Source: a virus. Taken from it: 30,048 bases of DNA. The translations under genes and the position numbers were made by a program. The notes below the pieces were generated by a model, which saw nothing but the letters and a program-made list of their open reading frames with translations, was not told the origin of the DNA and searched no databases. The stretch's first letter is position 1; each line of letters begins with the position of its first letter. The DNA is taken from positions 1 to 30,048 of the IMG/VR virus record IMGVR_UViG_3300030333_000940; one strand, 5' to 3'. Positions 22,976 to 29,069 of the stretch are shown piece after piece.

Positions 22976-23592
22976 ACAATACTAAAAACATAACTTTAAA
23001 TTCTCAAATTACATATTGGAAAGGACAAAAGAAAACGATAAGCAGAAATGGCTTGGGGATGAACCCAAGAGAAGAAAGTGGAACAACTGATGCTTTACAA
23101 TCTGGCACTTTCAGAAATCCAATTAATGCTCCACCAAAGCATTTAGAAGATACTTGCAATTATGCCCTCGATAATATTGTCCAACTTTACGCTCAACGCT
23201 ACCAGAAAGTTTGGCAGAACATACAAACCCGAAAAGCCACCAGAATACAAAGATATATGAACTCATCCCAAGTCAATTTTCATTTTGGTATGTGGTGCGT
23301 ACGAACTTACGAGACAAAAAAACCTATAACCGTTTCCCAGATTGTTGAAGAAATGTACATAGCCAGAACAACAGCTAGACGCTTAATATCAGAATGTCTT
23401 GCTGAAAAATGGATTGAACAAAAAGAATTACCCGATGACAGATGCACAGGCTACGTTGCTACAGAAGTCATGTACAGTGCATTTCGTGATTTTACAAAAT
23501 ACCAGTTATTAACACTGAATTGGCAAAAATTTGAGGATAACTATAAAGCCTATAAATATTGCTTAGATCGCACTGGTACAAATTTTGATTAA
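22972..23592 (+). CDS. Winged-helix DNA-binding protein, 206 aa
   Basis: Residues about 100-175 have a winged-helix/MarR-like layout (NFHFGMWCVRTYETKKPITV, then SQIVEEMYIARTTARRLISE, then CLAEKWIEQKEL and GYVATEVMYSAF). The recognition helix would be the ARTTARRLISECL segment. The first 60 residues are polar and unfolded in appearance. The gene overlaps the serine recombinase by 4 bases (ATGA) and is followed by an operator-like repeat, so it may regulate this operon or act as a recombination accessory factor. The fold is a motif call; target and role are not known. Confidence 0.62.
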   Translation: MNNTKNITLNSQITYWKGQKKTISRNGLGMNPREESGTTDALQSGTFRNPINAPPKHLEDTCNYALDNIVQLYAQRYQKVWQNIQTRKATRIQRYMNSSQVNFHFGMWCVRTYETKKPITVSQIVEEMYIARTTARRLISECLAEKWIEQKELPDDRCTGYVATEVMYSAFRDFTKYQLLTLNWQKFEDNYKAYKYCLDRTGTNFD

Positions 23593-23696
23593 ATTTATGC
23601 ACTCTTCGTGTGCATATTTAATTTGAAATATGCACTTCTGACGAGCATTTTATTTTAAATTTATATCTATATATTAGTTAAACAGACGGTGATGAT
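23593..23696 (+). promoter_or_regulatory. Gap with TATGCAC repeats
   Basis: After the winged-helix gene, TATGCAC (23596-23602) and GTGCATA (23610-23616) form a perfect 7-bp inverted repeat with a 7-base centre. A third TATGCAC follows at 23629-23635. The rest is A/T-rich. The pattern suits an operator for a dimeric protein, perhaps the upstream gene's own product. A weak terminator is the alternative, as the hairpin is followed by only TTTAATTT. Confidence 0.5.
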
Positions 23697-24101
23697 ATGA
23701 GAAGACGAACAACATTAAAACATAACAAAACAATATTTGCTCTTAGGAGAGGTTTGATTAGGATGACTAAACGATTAACCATTCCTTGCGTACACATAGA
23801 TCAAATTAAAACGGCTGTTCGTGTTCTCAGAGAATTGGCTGACGAAATGGAAAGAACATTAAAACAAAATGAACCTTCCAACGTGGACAAGTGCATGATG
23901 GCACAAGGTCACATAATGACAGCCCATCACCGTCTACTTCGCCAATGGAATGATCCCAGAGGACATTACACCGGGGGCGAAAGATTAGACTGGTCTGATG
24001 GTAGTTTAACCCAGACAAAAGGTCACGATGAATTGAGAACTAGATTGGAAAAAGAAGAAGACGGCAGAACATTAAATGAGGAAGAACGCTTTACAGGATA
24101 A
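23697..24101 (+). CDS. Hypothetical protein, 134 aa (or 112 aa)
   Basis: I do not recognise it. The C-terminal half is charged and helical, with TKRLTIPCVHIDQIKTAVRV, then LRELADEMERTLKQNEPSNV, then an acidic end. Two starts are possible. ATG 23697 has GGTGAT just upstream and gives a basic extension of 22 residues. ATG 23763 has AGGAGAGG but 13 bases away. I keep the longer one with doubt. It follows an operator-like repeat, so it may begin a separate transcription unit. No metal site or membrane segment is seen. Confidence 0.55.
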   Translation: MRRRTTLKHNKTIFALRRGLIRMTKRLTIPCVHIDQIKTAVRVLRELADEMERTLKQNEPSNVDKCMMAQGHIMTAHHRLLRQWNDPRGHYTGGERLDWSDGSLTQTKGHDELRTRLEKEEDGRTLNEEERFTG

Positions 24102-24180
24102 AAAAAAAGTACCCTGTATACACCCTAGATGTTATACCGTAACTGGTCTGGAACTCGGAATAAATTGATGGAGAAAAAAA
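24102..24180 (+). other. Short gap with GTTA/TAAC dyad
   Basis: This 79-base gap between small genes begins with a run of A and contains GTTATACCGTAAC (about 24131-24143), a dyad that recalls one half of the origin iteron. It ends in GATGGAGAAAAAAA, the ribosome site of the next gene. No gene is seen here. Confidence 0.35.
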
Positions 24181-24438
24181 ATGAATAGTATTAGATACTT
24201 AATTGTTCAAACCCTAAACGTATGTCGCATAATATATATTAACTGTAATTTTCCTAGTCACTCTGATTACATTAACAGAGAGGAGAGGAAAGACAACCTA
24301 ATTAACTTAGTTAAACAGGCTTGTCTGTACATCCTATATGCAATTACTTTTGGTATGTCTTTGGTTTCAATATATTTTATTTTAATGATGGGCTGCGTTT
24401 TGAACGATAGCTGTTACTACTTTTACGGGGGATTGTAA
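24181..24438 (+). CDS. Small membrane protein, 85 aa
   Basis: ATG 24181 has GGAG 8 bases upstream. The N-terminal half is polar (SIRYLIVQTLNVCRIIYINC). A membrane helix follows around residues 46-71 (ACLYILYAITFGMSLVSIYF), and the C-terminal tail is rich in Cys/Tyr (MGCVLNDSCYYFYGGL). A second copy of the ATATATATT repeat is present in the coding region. No family is recognised. Small early membrane proteins of phages often act in exclusion or on host physiology, but nothing here proves this. Confidence 0.5.
   Translation: MNSIRYLIVQTLNVCRIIYINCNFPSHSDYINREERKDNLINLVKQACLYILYAITFGMSLVSIYFILMMGCVLNDSCYYFYGGL
24224..24238 (+). repeat. GTYGCACAATATATA repeat, copy 3 (one mismatch)
   Basis: GTCGCATAATATATA lies inside the small membrane protein gene and differs by one base from copies 2 and 4. 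It is read in a different codon phase from copies 1 and 4, so the similarity is not forced by the protein. Confidence 0.45.
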
Positions 24439-24439
24439 T

Positions 24440-24550
24440 ATGTATTATTCTGTCGCACAATATATAGTGAAGTCATTGATTTTATTTATTTTTTTCTATT
24501 GCAATGTCTATTCGTATGCTTTACCCTTTGTACAGAAGAGGAGAAAGTAA
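24440..24550 (+). CDS. Tiny hydrophobic peptide, 36 aa
   Basis: ATG 24440 follows GGGGATTGTAAT, and the frame ends at 24550, one base before the exonuclease start. The peptide begins MYYSVAQYIVKSLILFIFFY and ends in PFVQKRRK. Residues 8-22 are strongly hydrophobic with a basic tail, a signal-like or membrane-anchored peptide. It contains one repeat copy and a CTTTGTACA element. Conservation is not known to me; it could also be just a leader that couples translation to the exonuclease. Confidence 0.45.
   Translation: MYYSVAQYIVKSLILFIFFYCNVYSYALPFVQKRRK
24452..24466 (+). repeat. GTYGCACAATATATA repeat, copy 4
   Basis: GTCGCACAATATATA lies in the 36-residue gene and encodes VAQYI like copy 1. 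It is 228 bases from copy 3. Confidence 0.5.
24521..24534. repeat. CTTTGTACA element, copy 4
   Basis: TTACCCTTTGTACA is identical over 14 bases to 518-531 although the surrounding genes are unrelated and lie on opposite strands. It is 18 bases upstream of the exonuclease start, inside the small hydrophobic peptide gene. Confidence 0.6.
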
Positions 24551-24551
24551 T

Positions 24552-25475
24552 ATGCCTAAGTTTACTATCACTGGAAAAGAGTTAGGGGCAAGTGAATGTG
24601 GAGCAATTGTATTAGGCAAGACTGCATTTACCACTAGAGATAAAATTTTAGAAAACACTAAGAATGCCATCAAAGGTATTGAAGTTGATAAAGGCAACTT
24701 TAGTTCAGCTAGAGCAGAGTATGGCAATCGATATGAGGAAGTTACAGGCAGATGGGCTAGTGATATATTAGGAACATCTATTGTATTTCCAGATCATGCT
24801 CATCGTTATGAACATCTTAGGATGGGTGCTAGTCTTGATGCCATTATATCTACTGATACTTATGTAACCGTAACTTGTCCTATTACAGGCAAGCTACATA
24901 CCTTTGAAGGTCCAGAAGGTATCATGGAAATAAAGACCGATAACAACCATAGGGGAGTGCCTAAAGAAGAATGGATTATACAAGTCCATCATCAAATGAT
25001 TTGCTCTGGGTTAGATTGGGCAGTTATTGCAGTAGCTACGCAGAAGATGGGTGAACCAATTATATATCCTGTGCCTAGAGATGCAGTACTTATTGATAAA
25101 ATAAGAGGTAAGGTAGCAGAGTTTTGGCATTTAGTTGATACCGATGGTAGCTACCCACCATTAACACCACCCTCTAAAGAGAGTGTAGACTTAACTTTGC
25201 TATTAAAGAAAACCAATACAGACATGGAAATGTTATGTGCTGACTATCTAAGGCAATCGGCAGAGGCAAGGGAAAGTAAAAAACTAGCTGATGAAATCCG
25301 GGATAACATAGAAATAGCTATGCAATCGATGGACATCGAATTAGGTCATGTAGGCAGCTACCAGATCAAATGCGAAACAGTTAAAAAATTTAAACGCAAG
25401 AGTGTTCCAACAAATGAGGAATATGAAAGCATTTCATTTTCAGTAAAACAGACAGAGGTATATCAAGATGAGTAA
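24552..25475 (+). CDS. YqaJ/lambda-type exonuclease, 307 aa
   Basis: I place the start at ATG 24552, which has GAGGAG 8 bases upstream. It fits the YqaJ-like viral recombinase family (lambda exonuclease fold). The N-terminus is TGKELGASECGAIVLGKTAF, then YGNRYEEVTGRWASDIL (the conserved G...E helix). GASLDAII follows, with the catalytic Asp. Then comes IMEIKTDNNHRGV, with the E.K metal-binding pair, and EEWIIQVHHQMICSGLDWAV, the Q..H/Q...G helix. It digests one strand of double-stranded DNA ends so that RecT can anneal the other. It overlaps the RecT gene by 8 bases, the usual exonuclease/annealase pair. Confidence 0.88.
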   Translation: MPKFTITGKELGASECGAIVLGKTAFTTRDKILENTKNAIKGIEVDKGNFSSARAEYGNRYEEVTGRWASDILGTSIVFPDHAHRYEHLRMGASLDAIISTDTYVTVTCPITGKLHTFEGPEGIMEIKTDNNHRGVPKEEWIIQVHHQMICSGLDWAVIAVATQKMGEPIIYPVPRDAVLIDKIRGKVAEFWHLVDTDGSYPPLTPPSKESVDLTLLLKKTNTDMEMLCADYLRQSAEARESKKLADEIRDNIEIAMQSMDIELGHVGSYQIKCETVKKFKRKSVPTNEEYESISFSVKQTEVYQDE

Positions 25476-26382
25476 AGTAAGTATATTAGAGCCTACTAAC
25501 TTAGGCGAGGCAATGGAGTTTGCACAAAAAATATCTAGTTCTAGTATGGTTCCGAAACAATACCAAGGAAACCCAACTAATACATTGATAGCTATGCAAT
25601 GGGGATATGAGATTGGTCTAGCACCAATGCAAGCCCTTCAAAACATAGCCGTCATTAATGGCAAACCATCTATCTACGGTGATGCATTGTTGGCACTTGT
25701 AAGAAAAGATCCACGGTGCATGGGCATAGAAGAAAAGATGGAAGGTGAAAACGAAACCATGAATGCTGTTTGTATATTAAAAAGAAAGCACGTTGATGGT
25801 AGCTTAGAATTAATTAAGCGTGAGTTTAATATTCAAATGGCAAAGCGAGCCGGCTTATGGGGCAAACAAGGTCCGTGGACACAGTACCCGGAGAGAATGT
25901 TGCAGATGAGAGCCAGAGGAAATTGCCTTCGTGATGCATTTCCAGATGTTATTAAGGGAATTATTACTGTTGAAGAGGCTAACGATTATCCTGTCGAAAA
26001 ACAAAGCGATATGAAGACCGTACAAGGGGCAGAACCTACATCTAGTACTATGATCGATAGCAAAGAAGTAAAACATATCTCTCAGAGCCTTCCTATCAAG
26101 AATAAATACATATTGCAATTAACCAACGGTACAAAAAAGGAATTTGATAGTGCTGATACATGGGCAGTTGAATATGACAAGGTTTTAAGGGCTATTTTTG
26201 AATACGATAAAATGGAACACGCTGACAGGCGAACCAAAATGAAAGAACTAGAAAATCTTAATGAAGAATTTATAGATGATGTTCTGCCAGACTATCTTCG
26301 CCAGACAATTAAAGAACAGCGAATAAAATTTAATAAGGTTTTAAGTGTTGAGGGAAGGGAGCAAGAAAATGAAACAGGATAA
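25468..26382 (+). CDS. recT: RecT-family single-strand annealing protein, 304 aa
   Basis: The N-terminal half has the RecT pattern: EAMEFAQKISSSSMVPKQYQ, then P.N.LIAMQWGYEIGLAPMQ (about residues 38-54), ALQNIAVINGKPSIYGDALL (about 55-74). The centre ends in WGKQGPWTQYPERMLQMRARGNCLRDAFPDV, in which W...P..ML..RA......FPD is typical of the family. It binds single-stranded DNA and anneals it to complementary strands. The C-terminal third (from about 195) is charged and variable. The gene follows the exonuclease with an 8-base overlap. Such a pair supports concatemer formation and repair in phages that rely on host replication. Confidence 0.88.
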   Translation: MSKVSILEPTNLGEAMEFAQKISSSSMVPKQYQGNPTNTLIAMQWGYEIGLAPMQALQNIAVINGKPSIYGDALLALVRKDPRCMGIEEKMEGENETMNAVCILKRKHVDGSLELIKREFNIQMAKRAGLWGKQGPWTQYPERMLQMRARGNCLRDAFPDVIKGIITVEEANDYPVEKQSDMKTVQGAEPTSSTMIDSKEVKHISQSLPIKNKYILQLTNGTKKEFDSADTWAVEYDKVLRAIFEYDKMEHADRRTKMKELENLNEEFIDDVLPDYLRQTIKEQRIKFNKVLSVEGREQENETG

Positions 26383-26614
26383 TTATGGTTTAACTCCAGA
26401 CCAATCAGATTTATTAGCTTATATAACAATGTTTCATAAAGAGTTTAATCTTTATCCGACCATTAAGGAAATGATGTCCGGGCAAATTAACGGTAACCAG
26501 ATTATTAAGAAAAGAAACTATTCATACCCAATATCTAAAATGCTTTTTGCATTAGAACAGAGAGGAAGGTTAAGAAGATTAAAAGGTTATACTAGAGCAA
26601 TGGAGTTGCTTTAG
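26369..26614 (+). CDS. LexA DNA-binding-domain-like protein, 81 aa
   Basis: The start at ATG 26369 has GGGAAGGGAG upstream and overlaps the recT gene by 14 bases. The pattern is that of the LexA winged helix: LTPDQSDLLAYITMFHKEF, then YPTIKEMM (the P.P.T..E block), a helix, and YPISKMLFALEQRGRLRRLK, then GYTRAMELL (G..RA.EL close). LexA's Ser-Lys peptidase part is missing, so it cannot cleave itself. It may bind SOS-like boxes or be a small repressor or activator. It is the last gene of the plus-strand operon and its stop overlaps the endolysin gene on the other strand by 4 bases. Confidence 0.7.
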   Translation: MKQDNYGLTPDQSDLLAYITMFHKEFNLYPTIKEMMSGQINGNQIIKKRNYSYPISKMLFALEQRGRLRRLKGYTRAMELL

Positions 26615-27126
26615 TCATCTACGTTAACCAATGCGTGGCTCCGGGTTTCATTGTTTCTTCGGAGCCATCCTTTACCAAAATGTTTAAAGGTTTTTAATTT
26701 CCTGTAAAAAGTTTCTCTTTCTATAGCTATCATTTCTATTAATTCTTTAGGATCTTTCTTGCCCACTTCTTTTAATGTAAGTGGACCTAGACCACCATCC
26801 TGTGTAGCACCCACACATTTCTGTAATGCTTTGACAGCACGACCACAACCACTATTAACAGCCCAATCAAATACAGATATATCCAACCCGGAAGGCAGCT
26901 TATCAGCATTAACTCTATCCCAGTATTGTTTCTTATATATCTCAGCTACATGAAGATCCGGCATTGCTCGCATCTCTTGTTCTGTTGTTACCTTTTCCAT
27001 AAAAGCATCATAAACTTTTTTAGTAATGCCTTTGTTGGTCATGCCACCGGGGTCATGTTCCGAATTTACAAAACCACCTTCGTGTCTAAGCACCATAGCC
27101 AAGGCTCTTTCAAAGTTACCCTTCAT
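26611..27126 (-). CDS. Endolysin, GH108-type muramidase, 171 aa
   Basis: This matches the glycoside hydrolase 108 family with its C-terminal peptidoglycan-binding part. The catalytic motif is MVLRHEGGFVN at residues 11-21 (Glu16), then D.GG.TN.GIT at about 25-35. The second half has FDWAVNSGCGRAVKALQKCV, then D.GLG..T (about 112-119) and a basic C-terminus. It cuts the glycan strand of the cell wall at the end of infection. No signal peptide is seen, so it needs the holin. The start has GGGAG 6 bases upstream. It is the last gene of the lysis operon and meets the plus-strand operon head-on. Confidence 0.9.
   Translation of the reverse strand: MKGNFERALAMVLRHEGGFVNSEHDPGGMTNKGITKKVYDAFMEKVTTEQEMRAMPDLHVAEIYKKQYWDRVNADKLPSGLDISVFDWAVNSGCGRAVKALQKCVGATQDGGLGPLTLKEVGKKDPKELIEMIAIERETFYRKLKTFKHFGKGWLRRNNETRSHALVNVDD
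26636..26667 (+). other. Hairpin inside the endolysin gene at convergent junction
   Basis: TGGCTCCG (26636-26643) and CGGAGCCA (26660-26667) form a perfect 8-bp stem with a 16-base loop, 22 bases beyond the stop of the plus-strand operon. No other terminator is seen there. The downstream stretch (TCCTTTACC) is only partly T-rich, so it may act as a weak or factor-aided terminator of the early operon. Confidence 0.45.
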
Positions 27127-27127
27127 G

Positions 27128-27202
27128 TTAACTCCCTAAAAATAATAATAAAATTCCTAATAAATAAGACACAATCATTATGTCTATTTCCATCGTAGTC
27201 AT
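27128..27202 (-). CDS. 24-residue hydrophobic peptide between holin and endolysin
   Basis: ATG 27202 overlaps the holin stop (ATGA) and its TAA (27128) is one base before the endolysin start. The peptide (MTTMEIDIMIVSYLLGILLL, then FLGS) is a single membrane helix with an acidic N-terminus. The frame fills the gap exactly, so it is translated between the two lysis genes. It may be a lysis modulator, for example an antiholin-like or pinholin-like peptide, but no family is known to me. A simple translational linker is the alternative. Confidence 0.6.
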   Translation of the reverse strand: MTTMEIDIMIVSYLLGILLLFLGS

Positions 27203-27597
27203 TTTTTCTTGTTCAGTAGTTGCAGACCTTGCTTGCCAAAGCGATACCCAAAGCTACTGCCTATAACAATGTACAGCATATGATGAAACCAATCCGGTGT
27301 ATGTTCATCTAAAAAAATAAAACCTTCTTTAACATATTCTTGGGTCCACGGTAAAAAGCAGCAAGTCAGAACACCTATAAACCAAAGTGACCATGCCTCA
27401 TCCTTCCAGCTTTCACCCATCTGATCAGTAAGCGATCGTTCATTTAACATAGATGAGGTAGCCTCTGTTTCGTAAACTTTAGCCTCGGCTTTAGCCCTAG
27501 CTACCTTAACTTCTGTTTCTGCTTTAGCTTTATCTACTCTGCCCTGTAACCACGTTCCAGCTAGTGAACTGATTGGACCTATAATAGCACTAAACAT
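27199..27597 (-). CDS. Holin of the 3TM (GTA-type) family, 132 aa
   Basis: This resembles the 3TM holin family found in gene transfer agents and phages. The N-terminus has a short hydrophobic helix (FSAIIGPISSLAGTWL). A long charged Ala/Lys/Glu helix follows (residues 20-48), then ESWKDEAWSLWFIGVLTCCF (first clear membrane segment, about 69-85) and a second one, PDWFHHMLYIVIGSSFGYRF (about 101-121), then a basic tail. The WKDE.W and SFG.R motifs are typical of the family. It forms holes in the inner membrane at a set time and releases endolysin. It directly precedes the 24-residue peptide and the endolysin. Confidence 0.78.
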   Translation of the reverse strand: MFSAIIGPISSLAGTWLQGRVDKAKAETEVKVARAKAEAKVYETEATSSMLNERSLTDQMGESWKDEAWSLWFIGVLTCCFLPWTQEYVKEGFIFLDEHTPDWFHHMLYIVIGSSFGYRFGKQGLQLLNKKK

Positions 27598-27690
27598 ATC
27601 TTACTCCTTAATTTGGTGGGGGGATCAATCTGCAAAAATTTATTACATTTTGTTTTAACCATAATCAAAGGAGCCTTTCTTTAGTTAAAG
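27598..27690 (-). other. Holin leader gap
   Basis: This stretch holds an A/T-rich leader and the AAGGAG ribosome site of the holin (minus strand, near 27606). A small AAAGG/CCTTT dyad lies near 27667-27678. Runs of G6 (27617-27622) and C6 (27707-27712) could pair over about 85 bases. No promoter could be supported. Confidence 0.3.
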
Positions 27691-27756
27691 TTAAAATAAG
27701 CAGACACCCCCCATAATTGGTGAGGAAGGACAGCACCCATTGCAAACCTTCCCCAT
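27691..27756 (-). CDS. Possible Cys-rich micropeptide, 21 aa
   Basis: ATG 27756 has AAAAAGGG 6 bases upstream and lies 3 bases after the stop of the EF-hand gene. It encodes MGKVCNGCCPSSPIMGGVCL and a final F, with four cysteines (5, 8, 9 and 19) in a CxxCC pattern that might hold a metal or disulfides. The strong ribosome site is the chief support. It is too short to judge, and it may be a chance frame. Confidence 0.35.
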   Translation of the reverse strand: MGKVCNGCCPSSPIMGGVCLF

Positions 27757-27758
27757 AA

Positions 27759-28079
27759 TTAACCCTTTTTAGCCCAGCTACTAAAGCCAAAGAAGGTAGC
27801 AACGATAGCACACTGACTAACTAAAAATGTATTTAAAAAACCAGAGATAGAATTTAATCTTTCAATCTCAACTAATGGTGTAAACAAAACACCGACAGCA
27901 ATACATACAGATGCCATAGCTACCCACGCCATAGCCCTGTGTTGGTCTTGCATTTTATCAAGGTTATCTAACTGGACCAGTTCTTTATGAAGAGACATCT
28001 CACGGTCACTAATCTCACCGTCACCGTCTAAGTCAGCATCCTCATACATAGAACCTTTTTGTAATTTCTTTTGTGCCAT
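27759..28079 (-). CDS. EF-hand membrane protein of the lysis region, 106 aa
   Basis: The N-terminus contains a complete canonical EF-hand loop DADLDGDGEISDRE. The coordinating positions are D16, D18, D20, E22 (backbone position), S24 and E27. A helix follows (LHKELVQLDNLDKMQDQHRA), then two membrane segments (about 50-70 and 78-100) and a basic end. It may sense calcium at the membrane, perhaps for lysis timing, or stabilise a membrane complex. By position it lies in the lysis cassette between a membrane-anchored coiled-coil protein and the holin. It shares one base with the gene before it. Function is unknown; the motif is clear. Confidence 0.72.
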   Translation of the reverse strand: MAQKKLQKGSMYEDADLDGDGEISDREMSLHKELVQLDNLDKMQDQHRAMAWVAMASVCIAVGVLFTPLVEIERLNSISGFLNTFLVSQCAIVATFFGFSSWAKKG

Positions 28080-28540
28080 TAAACTGCTCCTTGTTTTTGC
28101 CAGATTAATATGCCAATAACTGCTAATCCCCCGGCTGCAACAACACTTAAAAATATTAAAATCATTTTACCTATCATCTCTAATCTTTCTCGTCTGGCTA
28201 CTTGCCTAGCTAATAATTCTTTACGCTTTCTTTCTTTTATGCTTGCCCTCAATCGTATCAATTCTTGCCAAGCCTCGTATCCTCTGGTTTCTAATATTAT
28301 CGCTCTTAGCTGGTCCTCATAATCTTTGGCTTTCTGTAGATTGACAAATGTCTCCATTGCCTCTTCTTCGGCTGACCCTCGGAATGGGCTGTTTCTCGCT
28401 GATGAATGATCTGACCTTGCTTGATCTATAGCACCCCAGAGTTTACCAATATCTTTTCCTAGTTCAGAAATTTCCTTGCCGTGATTAATACCAGCAACAA
28501 TAGCTTTGTAAGCTAAACCAGCGACCAGAATTGGCTCCAT
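28079..28540 (-). CDS. Membrane-anchored coiled-coil protein, 153 aa
   Basis: The first 30 residues are partly hydrophobic (LVAGLAYKAIVAGINHGKEI). Residues 60-123 are charged and helical, with the strongly basic IKERKRKELLARQVARRERLEM just before a single membrane helix (about 124-147), and a short tail WQKQGAV. I recall similar proteins next to lysis genes of environmental phages but no name or function. It shares one base with each neighbour, in a chain with the XhlA-like and EF-hand genes. A spanin-like or structural role is possible but there is no lipobox. Confidence 0.6.
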   Translation of the reverse strand: MEPILVAGLAYKAIVAGINHGKEISELGKDIGKLWGAIDQARSDHSSARNSPFRGSAEEEAMETFVNLQKAKDYEDQLRAIILETRGYEAWQELIRLRASIKERKRKELLARQVARRERLEMIGKMILIFLSVVAAGGLAVIGILIWQKQGAV

Positions 28541-28710
28541 TACGAACCCCTCATCAGAACGCCCACCAACAATAATATTGTCGTTCCAGCCGTACCTATA
28601 AGCACCCCCTCTAATCTTTTAATTCTCAAGATCGTTTCTTTCCATCTCTCATCAGAGACAGTTTCAAAGCTAGTCAACCTTTTATCTAAATTATGCAAAG
28701 TCGGTTTCAT
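28540..28710 (-). CDS. XhlA-like small membrane protein, 56 aa
   Basis: The product has a polar helical part (KPTLHNLDKRLTSFETVSDE, then RWKETILRIKRLEG) followed by a membrane helix around residues 36-53 (LIGTAGTTILLLVGVLM) and a basic end. Helix, then E..IKRLE, then one membrane helix is the plan of XhlA/haemolysin-type phage lysis proteins. ATG 28710 overlaps the stop of the previous small gene, and its TAA overlaps the next start (TAATG). The family call is by plan, without a strict motif. Confidence 0.62.
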   Translation of the reverse strand: MKPTLHNLDKRLTSFETVSDERWKETILRIKRLEGVLIGTAGTTILLLVGVLMRGS

Positions 28711-28823
28711 TTTTTCTTCTTGGGTTTTTCCTTCTTTTTAGGCTCTTCTTTTTTCGGTTCTTCTTTTTTCTTCCCCCAGCCCGGTGGGGCTAAGTGTGGG
28801 TTTAAATCATATATATGTGGCAT
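28707..28823 (-). CDS. Lysine/glutamate-rich peptide, 38 aa
   Basis: ATG 28823 has GAGGTGAC just upstream, a strong ribosome site. The product starts MPHIYDLNPHLAPPGWGKKK and continues as a Lys/Glu/Pro tail. The first part (PH..DLNPHLAPPGWGKK) looks like a short binding motif and the rest a disordered basic tail. It overlaps the next start by 4 bases. It is the first gene of the lysis group, after a gap with a GTGTACA string that resembles the CTTTGTACA element. Function is unknown. Confidence 0.62.
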   Translation of the reverse strand: MPHIYDLNPHLAPPGWGKKKEEPKKEEPKKKEKPKKKK

Positions 28824-28859
28824 ACGTCACCTCTAGGTTGTGTACAGTTAAAATAAATT

Positions 28860-29069
28860 TTATTTCCATTCTTCTGTTGGTATTGTTGGAAAAGTTGGAT
28901 TGCTTGGATTAGTTTTTCTAATTACTCTTAACTCTTTTCTGTATGTGACAAACTTTGCGATACAAGCATCCGTAAGTTCACAATCAGATAACTGTGTCCA
29001 ATCACTTTCATTTAATAATTGATGTGCTTTATATTCATTAGCTCTATTGTGAAGTCCTTTTATTGTCAT
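28860..29069 (-). CDS. Tail fibre/tape chaperone-like small protein, 69 aa
   Basis: The second half has the pattern of phage tail assembly chaperone proteins next to fibres: ESDWTQLSDCELTDACIAKF, then VTYRKELRVIRK, and P.FP.IP.EEW at the end (the family form is DW...D......W..YR..LR.I......P...WP). It probably helps fold or assemble the appendage protein encoded just before it, whose gene it overlaps by 4 bases. A similar but longer copy lies at 29661-29942, so there are two chaperone/appendage pairs in a row. Confidence 0.72.
   Translation of the reverse strand: MTIKGLHNRANEYKAHQLLNESDWTQLSDCELTDACIAKFVTYRKELRVIRKTNPSNPTFPTIPTEEWK

Noticed and set aside
27579-27662. 27-residue frame (MVKTKCNKFLQIDPPTKLRS...) overlapping the holin start
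   Set aside because: It has no ribosome site, no motif, and runs into the holin gene.
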